A stretch of DNA of 64,000 nt, taken from Albibacillus kandeliae. Its GTDB lineage: Bacteria; Pseudomonadota; Alphaproteobacteria; Rhodobacterales; Rhodobacteraceae. Positions 33,578 to 41,162 of the stretch are shown here, piece after piece. How positions within the stretch are numbered: the stretch's first letter is position 1; each line of letters begins with the position of its first letter. A program made the position numbers and the translations under genes. The notes beneath the pieces were generated by a model, which saw nothing but the letters and a program-made list of their open reading frames with translations, did not search any database and was not told the origin of the DNA. The stretch spans positions 452,264 through 516,263 of the forward strand of contig NZ_QEHM01000004.1 of NCBI RefSeq assembly GCF_003116585.1. The letters are read 5' to 3'.

Positions 33578-34294
33578 ATGGCCACCACCGACAACAGCCT
33601 CAAAACGCGCACTCCGCCCTTCCTGCCGGTCACCCGCGACGGGCTGGTGGACAGGGTGGCCGATTCGCTGGCCGAGGCCATCCTTGCGGGCCGCATGGCG
33701 CCGGGGGACCGGATCGCAGAATCTACCATCGCGCGGCAGATGGACCTGAGCCGCGCACCGGTGCGCGAGGCGCTGCGGCGGCTCGAGAGCTCGGGGCTGG
33801 TGGACTACAAGACCAACCGCGGCTTCTTCGTCCACGCGATCACCGGCGAGTCGCTCGCCAATCTCTACGAGCTGCGGATCGTGATCGAGACGGCGGCGGT
33901 GGCCCGGCTGGTCCGCACCAATGCCGGGGCCGCCCTGCCGGGCCTGCAGGCGCAGCTCGGCGAGTTGCGCCGGCTCGCCGAGGTCGGGGCCGACATGGCC
34001 ACCCATGTCAGCGCCGACATGGAGTTTCACCGGATGATCTGCGCCGCCTCGGGCAACCCGCGGTTTCTGCAGGTCTTCGACCAGATCGCGAACGAGACCC
34101 GGCTCGGCATCCTCGTGATCGGCCGCCTCTACGACGACCAGTCCGTGCTGGCCGAGACCCACGAACCGATCGTGCGCGCCATCGAGGCCCGCGACGCCGA
34201 AGCCGCCGTGGCGGCCATCGCGCACCATATCGGCTATGCCCGCGATCAGGTCGCCAAGCTCTTTGACTCGAACCAGGAAGGCACGCACAGATGA
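33578..34294 (+). CDS. GntR family (FadR/FCD subfamily) regulator
   Basis: A 238-residue regulator. Residues about 20-85 are the winged helix (DRVADSLAEAILAGRMAPGDRI, APVREALRRLESSGLVDYKTNRGFFV), and residues about 95-225 the all-helical FCD ligand domain with its metal-binding residues (ADMEFHRMI, HEPIVRAIEARD, AHHIGYA). Its stop overlaps the ATG of the deacetylase-like gene (ATGA), so it is co-translated with the polyamine genes it probably controls. Confidence 0.93.
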   Translation: MATTDNSLKTRTPPFLPVTRDGLVDRVADSLAEAILAGRMAPGDRIAESTIARQMDLSRAPVREALRRLESSGLVDYKTNRGFFVHAITGESLANLYELRIVIETAAVARLVRTNAGAALPGLQAQLGELRRLAEVGADMATHVSADMEFHRMICAASGNPRFLQVFDQIANETRLGILVIGRLYDDQSVLAETHEPIVRAIEARDAEAAVAAIAHHIGYARDQVAKLFDSNQEGTHR

Positions 34295-35349
34295 AATGCT
34301 TCTACGCATCCGCGACCGAGGCGCACGATCCGAAATTCCGCCTGTCCGCGGGGGTGATCGCCCGCAACGCGGAACAGGCCGAGCGCGCCCACCTGCTGCT
34401 GGCGGGGCTCGACCGGCTCGGGCTCGCAACCAGCGAACCCGGCCCGGTCGCGCGCGAGGTGCTGACCCGAGTGCACCCCGAGCGGTTCCTGTCCTTCCTC
34501 GAAACCTGCTGGGAAGACTGGCAGAAGCTGCCCAACGCCGGACCGGAGGTGGTGCCCAACGTGCACCCGCTGAACTCGGTCGCCACCTATCCGCAGCACA
34601 TCCTCGGCAGGGCGGGCTGGCACCTCGGCGACACCTCGGCGCCCATCGGCAGGAACAGCTGGGTCGCCTCCCTCGGCGCCGCCGCCGCCGCGCATGACGC
34701 CGCCCGGGCGGTGCTGGCGGGCGATGACTCGGCCTATGCCCTGTGCCGTCCGCCGGGGCACCACACCTCGGCCGAGGTCGCGGCGGGCCACTGCCTGCTG
34801 AACAACGCGGCGATCGCGGCAGAGGTGCTGCGCGAGTCGCACGAGCGCGTCGCCGTGCTCGACATCGACGTGCACCACGGCAACGGAACGCAGGACATCT
34901 TCTACGACCGCGACGACGTGCTGATGGTCTCGGTACATGCCACGCCCGAGTCCTACTACCCCTTCTTCACCGGCTACGAGTCCGAGACCGGGCGCGGCAA
35001 GGGTGAGGGCTTCAACCTCAACCTGCCCCTGCCCCGCTCGACCTCGGACGATGGCTGGTGCACCGCCATTGAGGCCGGCCTCGCCCGGATCGCCGAGTAC
35101 AAACCCGGCGCCCTGGTCCTCAGCCTGGGACTCGACGCGCACGAAAACGATCCGCTAGAAGGGCTGAAGGTGACGTTCGACGGCTTCCTTCGGGCCGGTC
35201 GGATGATCGCCGCGGCCGGCCTGCCGACCGTTCTGGTACAGGAGGGGGGCTATCTCTCGCCCGACCTGACCACCTCGCTCACCGCCTTCCTTGCCGGATA
35301 CACCGGCCAGGACATTGAACTGACGCCCCCGGCGCAACCCGCCATCTGA
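34291..35349 (+). CDS. Histone deacetylase-family amidohydrolase, probable acetylpolyamine amidohydrolase
   Basis: A 352-residue arginase/deacetylase-fold zinc enzyme. RPPGHH provides the catalytic His pair, DIDVHHGNGTQ and LGLDAHENDP the Asp-His-Asp zinc ligands, and EGGY the end of the pocket with its Tyr. Bacterial homologues of this length (ApaH/APAH) deacetylate acetylputrescine, acetylcadaverine or acetylspermidine. The next gene is an aminotransferase that would take the freed amine, which supports a polyamine role. Confidence 0.9.
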   Translation: MKCFYASATEAHDPKFRLSAGVIARNAEQAERAHLLLAGLDRLGLATSEPGPVAREVLTRVHPERFLSFLETCWEDWQKLPNAGPEVVPNVHPLNSVATYPQHILGRAGWHLGDTSAPIGRNSWVASLGAAAAAHDAARAVLAGDDSAYALCRPPGHHTSAEVAAGHCLLNNAAIAAEVLRESHERVAVLDIDVHHGNGTQDIFYDRDDVLMVSVHATPESYYPFFTGYESETGRGKGEGFNLNLPLPRSTSDDGWCTAIEAGLARIAEYKPGALVLSLGLDAHENDPLEGLKVTFDGFLRAGRMIAAAGLPTVLVQEGGYLSPDLTTSLTAFLAGYTGQDIELTPPAQPAI

Positions 35350-35365
35350 CAACCCGGAGCTTTTG

Positions 35366-36748
35366 ATGAACACCCGTTCCAACTCGCTGCACGAAACCGA
35401 CATCGCCTATCAGGTGCACCCCTATACCAACGCGCGGGTGCACGAGAAGCAGGGCCCGATGATCATCACCAAGGGCGAAGGCGTCTACGTCTACGACAGC
35501 GAGGGCAAGAAGTACCTCGAGGGCCTCGCCGGTCTCTGGTCTGTCGCCGTCGGCTTCTCCCAGCCGCGCCTTGTCGAGGCCGCGGCCAAGCAGATGGCCG
35601 AACTGCCCTACATCCAGAACTTCGCGCACAAGGCCCATGCGCCGGGCATCCTGATGGCCGAGAAGCTGGTCCAGATGACCCCCGAGCACCTGACCAAGGT
35701 GTTTTATACCAACTCGGGCTCCGAGGCGAACGACACCGTCGTCAAGTTCGTCTGGTTCATGAACAACATGCTGGGCCGCCCGGAGAAGAAGAAGTTCCTC
35801 GCGCGCAACAAGGCCTACCACGGCATCACCGTCGCCTCCGGCTCGCTGACCGGTCTGCCGGGCAACCAGCGCGGCTTCGACCTGCCGGCTATCCCGGTCA
35901 CCCACCTGACCTGCCCGCACTACTACCGCTGGGCTAACGAGGGCGAGAGCGAGGCCGAGTTCACCGCGCGCCTGCTGAAAGAGGCCGAGGACACCATCCT
36001 GGCCGAAGGCCCCGAGACCATCGCCGCCTTCATCGGCGAGCCGGTCATGGGCGCCGGTGGCGTGATGACCCCGCCCGAGGGCTACTGGCCGGGTATCGAG
36101 GCGATCTGCCGCAAGTACGACATCCTGCTGGTCTCGGACGAGGTGATCAACGGGTTCGGCCGCACCGGCAAGCCCTTCGGCTGCCAGACCTACGGCTTCA
36201 AGCCCGACATCCTGGTGACCTCGAAGCAGCTGACCTCCAGCTACATGCCGCTGGCCGCCATCCTGATGTCCGACGAGGTCTATCAGGTCATCGCCGACTA
36301 CACCGCCGAGCTCGGCACCCTCGGCCACGGCTTTACCGCTGGCGGTCACCCGGTGGCCTGCGCCGTCGGCCTCGAGAACCTCAAGATCATCGAGGAAGAG
36401 GACCTGATGGGCAACGCCGCGCGGCTGGAGGACAAGTTCCAGTCGGGCCTGCGCAAGTTCTCCGATCATCCGATCGTGGGCGAGGTCCGCGGCGTCGGCC
36501 TGATCGCCGGTGTGGAACTGGTGCAGGACAAGGCGACCAAGAAGTCCTTCGAGCCCGCCGGCAAGATCGCGGCGATGGCGGCCAAGTTCGCCGCCGACGA
36601 GGGGCTAATCGTGCGCAACATCTACGAGACCATCGGCATCTGCCCGCCGCTGATCATCACCGAGGCGCAGGTGGACGAGCTGATCGAGAAGCTCGGCAAG
36701 GCCCTCGACGCGACCCACGCCTGGGCCAAGTCCGAAGGCCTGCTCTGA
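35366..36748 (+). CDS. Class III PLP aminotransferase, probably polyamine/omega-amine:pyruvate
   Basis: A 460-residue fold-type I transaminase; the ATG at 35366 has GGAG seven bases upstream. The PLP lysine lies in LVTSKQLTSSYMPLAA; TNSGSEANDT, KAYHGITVASGS and VSDEVINGFGRTGKPFG are class III hallmarks. The sequence resembles SpuC-type putrescine/cadaverine:pyruvate aminotransferases, though taurine and beta-alanine enzymes are close. It ends the operon with the deacetylase-like gene and is followed by a terminator. Confidence 0.9.
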   Translation: MNTRSNSLHETDIAYQVHPYTNARVHEKQGPMIITKGEGVYVYDSEGKKYLEGLAGLWSVAVGFSQPRLVEAAAKQMAELPYIQNFAHKAHAPGILMAEKLVQMTPEHLTKVFYTNSGSEANDTVVKFVWFMNNMLGRPEKKKFLARNKAYHGITVASGSLTGLPGNQRGFDLPAIPVTHLTCPHYYRWANEGESEAEFTARLLKEAEDTILAEGPETIAAFIGEPVMGAGGVMTPPEGYWPGIEAICRKYDILLVSDEVINGFGRTGKPFGCQTYGFKPDILVTSKQLTSSYMPLAAILMSDEVYQVIADYTAELGTLGHGFTAGGHPVACAVGLENLKIIEEEDLMGNAARLEDKFQSGLRKFSDHPIVGEVRGVGLIAGVELVQDKATKKSFEPAGKIAAMAAKFAADEGLIVRNIYETIGICPPLIITEAQVDELIEKLGKALDATHAWAKSEGLL

Positions 36749-36772
36749 GGCCCTGACGGCCGGATAAGAACC

Positions 36773-36800
36773 TCCCGGGCCATTCGCGGCCCGGGACTTC
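36773..36800 (+). terminator. Terminator of the GntR-amidohydrolase-aminotransferase operon
   Basis: TCCCGGGCC / GGCCCGGGA (36773-36781 and 36788-36796), six-base loop, followed by a pyrimidine-rich CTTCATCTTCTTT. Confidence 0.7.
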
Positions 36801-36880
36801 ATCTTCTTTGGGGTCCAAGTATCTCGGGGAGCGCGAGGGGCTGAGCCCCTCGCTCCCGCCCCCTCCACTGATACGCCCGG

Positions 36881-37273
36881 CTAGTCCTCGCGCCGCCCGT
36901 CACGCTCGCGGTTGCGCTCGTAGCGATGCCGCACCGGGAACTCCGGCAACCAGGCTTCGCGCCGGATCGTCCAGTTCTCGTAGGTCGGGACCAGCTGGTC
37001 CGGGGCATCGAGCGTCCCGAGGTGGACCTCGACCTCATCTTCCCAGACTGCATAGACCGAGGACCCGCAGGCGGGGCAGAAGTGCCTGCCGTGGTAATCC
37101 CGCGTTTCTCCGGTGATCTGCACGGCCTCGCGCGGATAGATGGCGGCCGCGTAGAACAGCGCGCCGTGGTGCTTGCGGCAGTCGAGGCAATGGCAGATCC
37201 CGACCCGCCAGGGCTCGCCGCTGGCCGCGATGCGCACCGCACCACACTGGCATCCGCCGGTGAATGTCTTCAT
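36881..37273 (-). CDS. GFA/CENP-V domain protein
   Basis: A 130-residue zinc-binding protein of the GFA (glutathione-dependent formaldehyde-activating-like) family. The zinc cysteines are in GGCQCGAVR, CHCLDCRKHHGA and FCPACGSSVY. Most members have no proven activity. It is a single gene between the two polyamine-related units. Confidence 0.9.
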   Translation of the reverse strand: MKTFTGGCQCGAVRIAASGEPWRVGICHCLDCRKHHGALFYAAAIYPREAVQITGETRDYHGRHFCPACGSSVYAVWEDEVEVHLGTLDAPDQLVPTYENWTIRREAWLPEFPVRHRYERNRERDGRRED

Positions 37274-37337
37274 CTCCGCTCTCCTCGCCCTGCTCCGCGC
37301 AAAGCTAGGCCGGGCGGGGTTCAGCGCAAGGCGAAAT

Positions 37338-37368
37338 GAAAACCCCGGCGCCGAGGGGGCACCGGGGT
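37338..37368 (-). terminator. Terminator of the decarboxylase gene
   Basis: ACCCCGG / CCGGGGT (37342-37348 and 37362-37368) followed on the minus strand by TTTTCATTT, 70 bases beyond the decarboxylase stop. Confidence 0.65.
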
Positions 37369-37438
37369 CTCCGTGAGTGACTGGAATCGGCAGGGCCGCG
37401 CCACTTGGGGGCGCTGCTGTCCCCGCCTTCCCTCGAGA

Positions 37439-38623
37439 TCAGAGAACGACCACGTCCAGCGGGGGGAAACCATTGAAACCGACCGACGAGTAGGACGACG
37501 TGTAGGCGCCGCAGGCGCGGATCACGATGCGGTCCCCGGCCTTCAGCCCGACCGGCAGCTGCACCGGGCGGTGCTCGTAGAGCACGTCGGCGCTGTCGCA
37601 GGACGGACCGGCCAGGATGCAGGCGCCGGTTTCCTCGTGGTCGCGGGCGGTCTGGAACTGGTAGCGGATCGCTTCGTCCATCGTTTCGGCGAGGCCCGAG
37701 AACTTGCCGATGTCGAGGTAGACCCAGCGGTGCAGATCGTTGGGCGACTTCTTGGACACCAGCAGCACTTCGGCCACGATCTTGCCGGTCTCGGCGACCA
37801 TGCCACGGCCGGGCTCGGCCATGATCTCCGGCACTTCGCCAAAGCGGGCGCGGATCAGTTCCATGACGGCGGCTGCGTAGGTGGTCGGGTGCTCGATTTC
37901 CTCGCCGTAGAAGGCCGGAAAGCCGCCGCCGATGTTCAGCAGGGTAAGGCCGAAACCGGCGTCCTGTGCGGCGTGCCAGATGGCCGCGACCTGGTCCAGC
38001 GTGCCGGTCCACATGGCGGCGCGCTTGGTCTGCGAGCCAACGTGGAACGACAGGCCGACCGGGCGCAGGCCGAGGTCGCGGGCGTACCCCAGCAGCGACA
38101 GGACGTGGGTGGTGGCGCAGCCGAACTTGCGCGACAGCGGCCAGTCGGCTTCGGAGTTCTCGACGATCACGCGGATGTAGACGCGGGCGCCCGGGGCGTG
38201 CTCGGCGATCTTGGCCAGCTCTTCCTCGGCATCGGCGGCGAAGAGGTCGATCCCGGCGTTGAAGGCGAATGCGATGTCCGACGGGCGCTTCACGGTATTG
38301 CCGAAGGAGATGTGCTCGGGGGCGGCGCCCTGGCTCAGGCAGAGCTCGATCTCGCCACGCGATGCGGCGTCGAAGCGGCTGCCCTTGCCGACCAGCACTT
38401 CGATGATCTCGCGCGCCGGGTTGGCCTTGACGGCATAGTGGATGCGCGCGCCACCGTTGTCGGTGCCGAGGCCACGGGCAAGTGCATCGTACTGCTCGGC
38501 GACGAGCGCGGAGTCGATGACGAGGGTCGGGCGATCGAAGGTGTTTGCCGCGATGAAGGCGTCGATGTTGCGAGCGCGCGCGTCAGCGACGGCTCCGACG
38601 AAGTCGGTTACGTAAGCGTTCAT
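37439..38623 (-). CDS. Fold-III ornithine/lysine decarboxylase
   Basis: A 394-residue alanine-racemase-fold PLP enzyme making putrescine or cadaverine. The PLP lysine is in IHYAVKANP, the glycine loop is LNIGGGFPAFYG, and the active-site cysteine of the dimer partner is in GPSCDSADVLYE. I chose the ATG at 38623: GGAG lies six bases before it, whereas it abuts the ATG at 38629. The frame stays open upstream to 38755, but that part is arginine-rich and looks like leader RNA. In alphaproteobacteria enzymes of this type are ODC or dual L/ODC. A long structured leader suggests polyamine feedback. Confidence 0.93.
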   Translation of the reverse strand: MNAYVTDFVGAVADARARNIDAFIAANTFDRPTLVIDSALVAEQYDALARGLGTDNGGARIHYAVKANPAREIIEVLVGKGSRFDAASRGEIELCLSQGAAPEHISFGNTVKRPSDIAFAFNAGIDLFAADAEEELAKIAEHAPGARVYIRVIVENSEADWPLSRKFGCATTHVLSLLGYARDLGLRPVGLSFHVGSQTKRAAMWTGTLDQVAAIWHAAQDAGFGLTLLNIGGGFPAFYGEEIEHPTTYAAAVMELIRARFGEVPEIMAEPGRGMVAETGKIVAEVLLVSKKSPNDLHRWVYLDIGKFSGLAETMDEAIRYQFQTARDHEETGACILAGPSCDSADVLYEHRPVQLPVGLKAGDRIVIRACGAYTSSYSSVGFNGFPPLDVVVL

Positions 38624-38745
38624 GGTCATCTCCAATAGACCCGGCCATCTATGACCGCTCAGTTCCAAGGGAGACGTTACCGTCGCTACGTAAACACGGG
38701 GCTGGTAAGCCCTGCCCGGCCAGAGGCGCGTGCGTTGGCGTCTAT
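38624..38745 (-). promoter_or_regulatory. Structured 5' leader of the decarboxylase mRNA
   Basis: A candidate promoter TTGAAC (minus strand, 38775-38780) and TAAATG (38753-38758), 16 bases apart, would give a leader of about 120 bases. It can form GGGCT-TACC-AGCCC (38699-38712) and GACG-GTAA-CGTC (38673-38684) hairpins, the latter with a GNRA loop, and a GGTC/GGCC stem near the start codon. Leaders of ornithine decarboxylase genes in alphaproteobacteria include the Rfam speF motif. I cannot confirm membership by eye. Confidence 0.42.
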
Positions 38746-38944
38746 GGCGGCGCATTTAAGCCATCTGCGGATTCGTTCAAGATGGAAAATGTGGCGCGCC
38801 CAACGAATTCCCGGGAGGTGCAGTCCGCTGTGCTTTTGTCACCTCAGATCGGCGGAATCGGGCCGCTTGGAAGAGGTTTCGATACATCGTCAGACGGGAG
38901 ATCGGCGGGTTATGCGGCCGCAGCGAGCATTCGCCGCCATCCGT

Positions 38945-38969
38945 TAACTCATTAATTTTTAATAAGTTA
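38945..38969. promoter_or_regulatory. AT-rich 25-base palindrome in the decarboxylase/PadR-OMT gap
   Basis: TAACTCATTAA-TTT-TTAATAAGTTA is an inverted repeat with one mismatch, 106 bases before the PadR-methyltransferase start, in a region otherwise rich in GC. It looks like a protein-binding site rather than a terminator, because the stem is AT only. Confidence 0.45.
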
Positions 38970-39030
38970 TTCCAGACCTTCGGGCGATCTCGCTCGCGAT
39001 GACACGAAAGCGTGACTTGCGCGCGACCTA

Positions 39031-39063
39031 TTTCGTTATATCTAAATTATCGAAATAACGAAA
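39031..39063. promoter_or_regulatory. Inverted repeat directly before the PadR-OMT start, probable operator
   Basis: TTTCGTTAT and ATAACGAAA (39031-39039 and 39055-39063) are perfect nine-base arms around a 15-base AT-rich centre. The repeat ends 11 bases before the start codon, so a bound protein would block initiation. Autorepression by the encoded PadR domain is the simplest reading. Confidence 0.55.
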
Positions 39064-39074
39064 ACGGAAGCAAG

Positions 39075-40175
39075 ATGAGACATCGACATCACGATCACAT
39101 GGATCGCAGACACCAGCGGCCCGAGCGCGACGACGCCGAGGGCCGTGGGCATCGCCACCACCGGGGCGGCGGCAAACATCATGGGAAAGGCCCCCGCGGC
39201 GGAGGGCATCGCGGCGGCGGACGGCCGCTCGATCACGGCGAATTGCGCCTGATCGTCCTCTCCCTCCTCTCCGAGGACCCGCGCCACGGCTATGAGCTGA
39301 TGCGCGGCATCGAATCACTCTCCGGTGGCGCCTACAGCCCCAGCCCGGGTGCGATCTACCCGACGCTCTACTGGTCCGAGGACACCGGCTATGCCGAGGT
39401 TGCGGCTACCGAGGGCAGCAAGAAGAGCTATCGCCTGACCGAGGCCGGGCAGAGCTTTCTGAGCGCCAACGAGGGCGCGCTGAAGGAGGCGGTGGAACGG
39501 CTCGGCTCGCTGCGCGAACGCAGCCAGGCGCGGGACCGCCACCGGCAGGCCGGGGAGGACGGGCTTGACCGGAACATCCTCGAGGTTCTGGCCGTCTACC
39601 ACGAGCGGATCGAACGCGAGCAGGAAGAGCGCAAGGCAGCCCGCGAGACCGGGAAGGAGTTCAGCCGTGACAACCGGCTGCTGGCGGTCGGGCCAAAGAC
39701 CGGGCGGTTCATCAATATCCTCGCCCGCAGCCTTGAGAGCCCGACGATCCTCGAGCTTGGCACCTCGTTCGGCTACTCCGCCATCTGGCTGGGTGAAGCG
39801 GCCCGTGCCACTGGCGGCCGCCTGATCACCATGGAGCTGAGCCCGGAGAAATCCGAACAGGCGCGGCAGATGTCGGAGAAGGCGGGGCTGGCCGAGCACG
39901 TGGACTTCCGCGTCGGGGACGCGGTCGAGTTGATCAATACCATGCCCGAGCGGGTGGATTTCGTTCTCGTGGATCTGTGGAACCACCTCTACGAGCCCTG
40001 CCTCGCGGCGCTGGCGCCCAAGCTCAACCCGGGGGCCATTCTGGTTGCCGACAACATCCGCCCGGGCGACCCCGGCACGGCGCCCTATATTGCCGCGCTG
40101 CGGGCCATTCCGGGAATGCAGAGCGTTCCCCTGCCCGTCGGATCCGGGCTGGAGGTCAGCCGTTACCTGCCCTGA
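39075..40175 (+). CDS. YqjI-like metal-responsive PadR repressor fused to O-methyltransferase
   Basis: A 366-residue fusion from the ATG at 39075 behind GGAAG. Residues 1-50 hold eleven histidines among Gly/Arg, a likely metal-binding tail. Residues 53-140 are a PadR winged helix whose HGELRLIVLSLLSEDPRHGYEL and SPSPGAIYPTL match E. coli YqjI, a nickel-responsive repressor with a similar His/Cys-rich tail. After a charged linker, residues about 170-366 form a complete class I SAM-dependent O-methyltransferase: ELGTSFGYS SAM loop (227-235), acidic loop end ITMELSP, VLVDLWNHLY and VADN with metal-binding acids. The reading frame is continuous, with no sign of a frameshift. The methyl acceptor is unknown. 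Confidence 0.9.
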   Translation: MRHRHHDHMDRRHQRPERDDAEGRGHRHHRGGGKHHGKGPRGGGHRGGGRPLDHGELRLIVLSLLSEDPRHGYELMRGIESLSGGAYSPSPGAIYPTLYWSEDTGYAEVAATEGSKKSYRLTEAGQSFLSANEGALKEAVERLGSLRERSQARDRHRQAGEDGLDRNILEVLAVYHERIEREQEERKAARETGKEFSRDNRLLAVGPKTGRFINILARSLESPTILELGTSFGYSAIWLGEAARATGGRLITMELSPEKSEQARQMSEKAGLAEHVDFRVGDAVELINTMPERVDFVLVDLWNHLYEPCLAALAPKLNPGAILVADNIRPGDPGTAPYIAALRAIPGMQSVPLPVGSGLEVSRYLP

Positions 40176-40194
40176 AGGCACTGACCCGAAACGA

Positions 40195-40226
40195 AAAAGC
40201 GCCACGGAATGATCCGTGGCGCTTTT
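40195..40226. terminator. Bidirectional intrinsic terminator
   Basis: AAAAGCGCCACGGA-ATGA-TCCGTGGCGCTTTT is a perfect 14-base-pair stem with A and T flanks. It can end both the rightward PadR-OMT transcript and the leftward trcR transcript. Confidence 0.88.
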
Positions 40227-40253
40227 CTGTATAGGTCGGACGGACCGGTGCGA

Positions 40254-41030
40254 TCAGCGGCGGTCGTCTTCGTCCTCGTCGTCGTCATCGCTGCCGCCGG
40301 GCAGGTTGAAGAAGCTGTCGGCGTCGGCGAATTCGTTGTCGCGGCGCTCGTCTTCCTCGTCGTCATCGTTGTTGTCGCCCGAGAGCGTAAAGGTTTCGAG
40401 ACCTTCGATGGCGGTCGGGATCTTCGGCTCGGGCGCCATGCCCAGCGACTGTTCGGTGGAGACCAGCTTGCGGCGTTCGTCGTCGCTCATCACCGCGCCT
40501 TCGGCAGCACGCTTGGCGGCGGCCTTCTGAACAGCGGCGTCGAGTTCGGACTGCTTGCAGAGACCGAGGGCGACCGGGTCGATCGGCTGGATGTTGGCGA
40601 TGTTCCAGTGGGTCCGCTCGCGGATGGCCTGGATCGTCGGCTTGGTGGTGCCGACCAGCTTGGAGATCTGGCCATCGGAAAGTTCGGGGTGGAACTTGAC
40701 CAGCCACAGGATCGAGGCCGGGCGGTCCTGCCGCTTGGACAGCGGGGTGTAGCGCGGGCCGCGGCGTTTCTCTTCACCGACGGCGGCGGCGTTGATCTTG
40801 AGCTTGAGCCTGTGCATCGGGTTGTTTTCGGCAGCGTCGATCTCGGTCTGGAGGAGCTGGTTGTTGGCGACCGGATCAAACCCCTTGACCCCGCCCGCGA
40901 CGTCGCCATCGGCGATGCCCTGGATCTCCAGCTCGTGCATCCCGACGAAATCCGCGATCTGTTTGAAGGTAATGGTCGTGTTGTCCACCAGCCAGACGGC
41001 GGTGGCCTTGGGGTGAAGCAGTTTCGACAT
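40254..41030 (-). CDS. trcR: DUF1013 / TrcR-type cell-cycle regulator
   Basis: A 258-residue protein, starting at MSKLLHPKATAVWLVDNT at 41030 behind AAGGAG. Residues 1-210 are the DUF1013 domain, which includes a helix-turn-helix-like LSDGQISKLVGTTKPTIQAIRER. The C-terminus is a long run of Asp/Glu (DDDEEDE, DDDDEDEDDRR) that is probably disordered. The family is nearly confined to alphaproteobacteria and is annotated as a cell-cycle transcriptional regulator. Single gene with a bidirectional terminator. Confidence 0.88.
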   Translation of the reverse strand: MSKLLHPKATAVWLVDNTTITFKQIADFVGMHELEIQGIADGDVAGGVKGFDPVANNQLLQTEIDAAENNPMHRLKLKINAAAVGEEKRRGPRYTPLSKRQDRPASILWLVKFHPELSDGQISKLVGTTKPTIQAIRERTHWNIANIQPIDPVALGLCKQSELDAAVQKAAAKRAAEGAVMSDDERRKLVSTEQSLGMAPEPKIPTAIEGLETFTLSGDNNDDDEEDERRDNEFADADSFFNLPGGSDDDDEDEDDRR

Positions 41031-41162
41031 CCTTCGTCTCCTTAACGCAATTCTCTCCCCTTGCCTGACTTTGCAGGCTGCCTCGGGCATTCCGGGGCGG
41101 TTTCCGTTGTCGGGGAACTGACGGCCTATATAGTCAGACGAGAGGCATAAGGAAAGAGGCGA

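Noticed and set aside
38624..38755. Arginine-rich N-terminal extension of the decarboxylase (44 residues)
   Set aside because: The frame is open, but there is no good ribosome site at 38755, the candidate promoter would start transcription inside it, and fold-III decarboxylases start near the ATG at 38623, which has a ribosome site.
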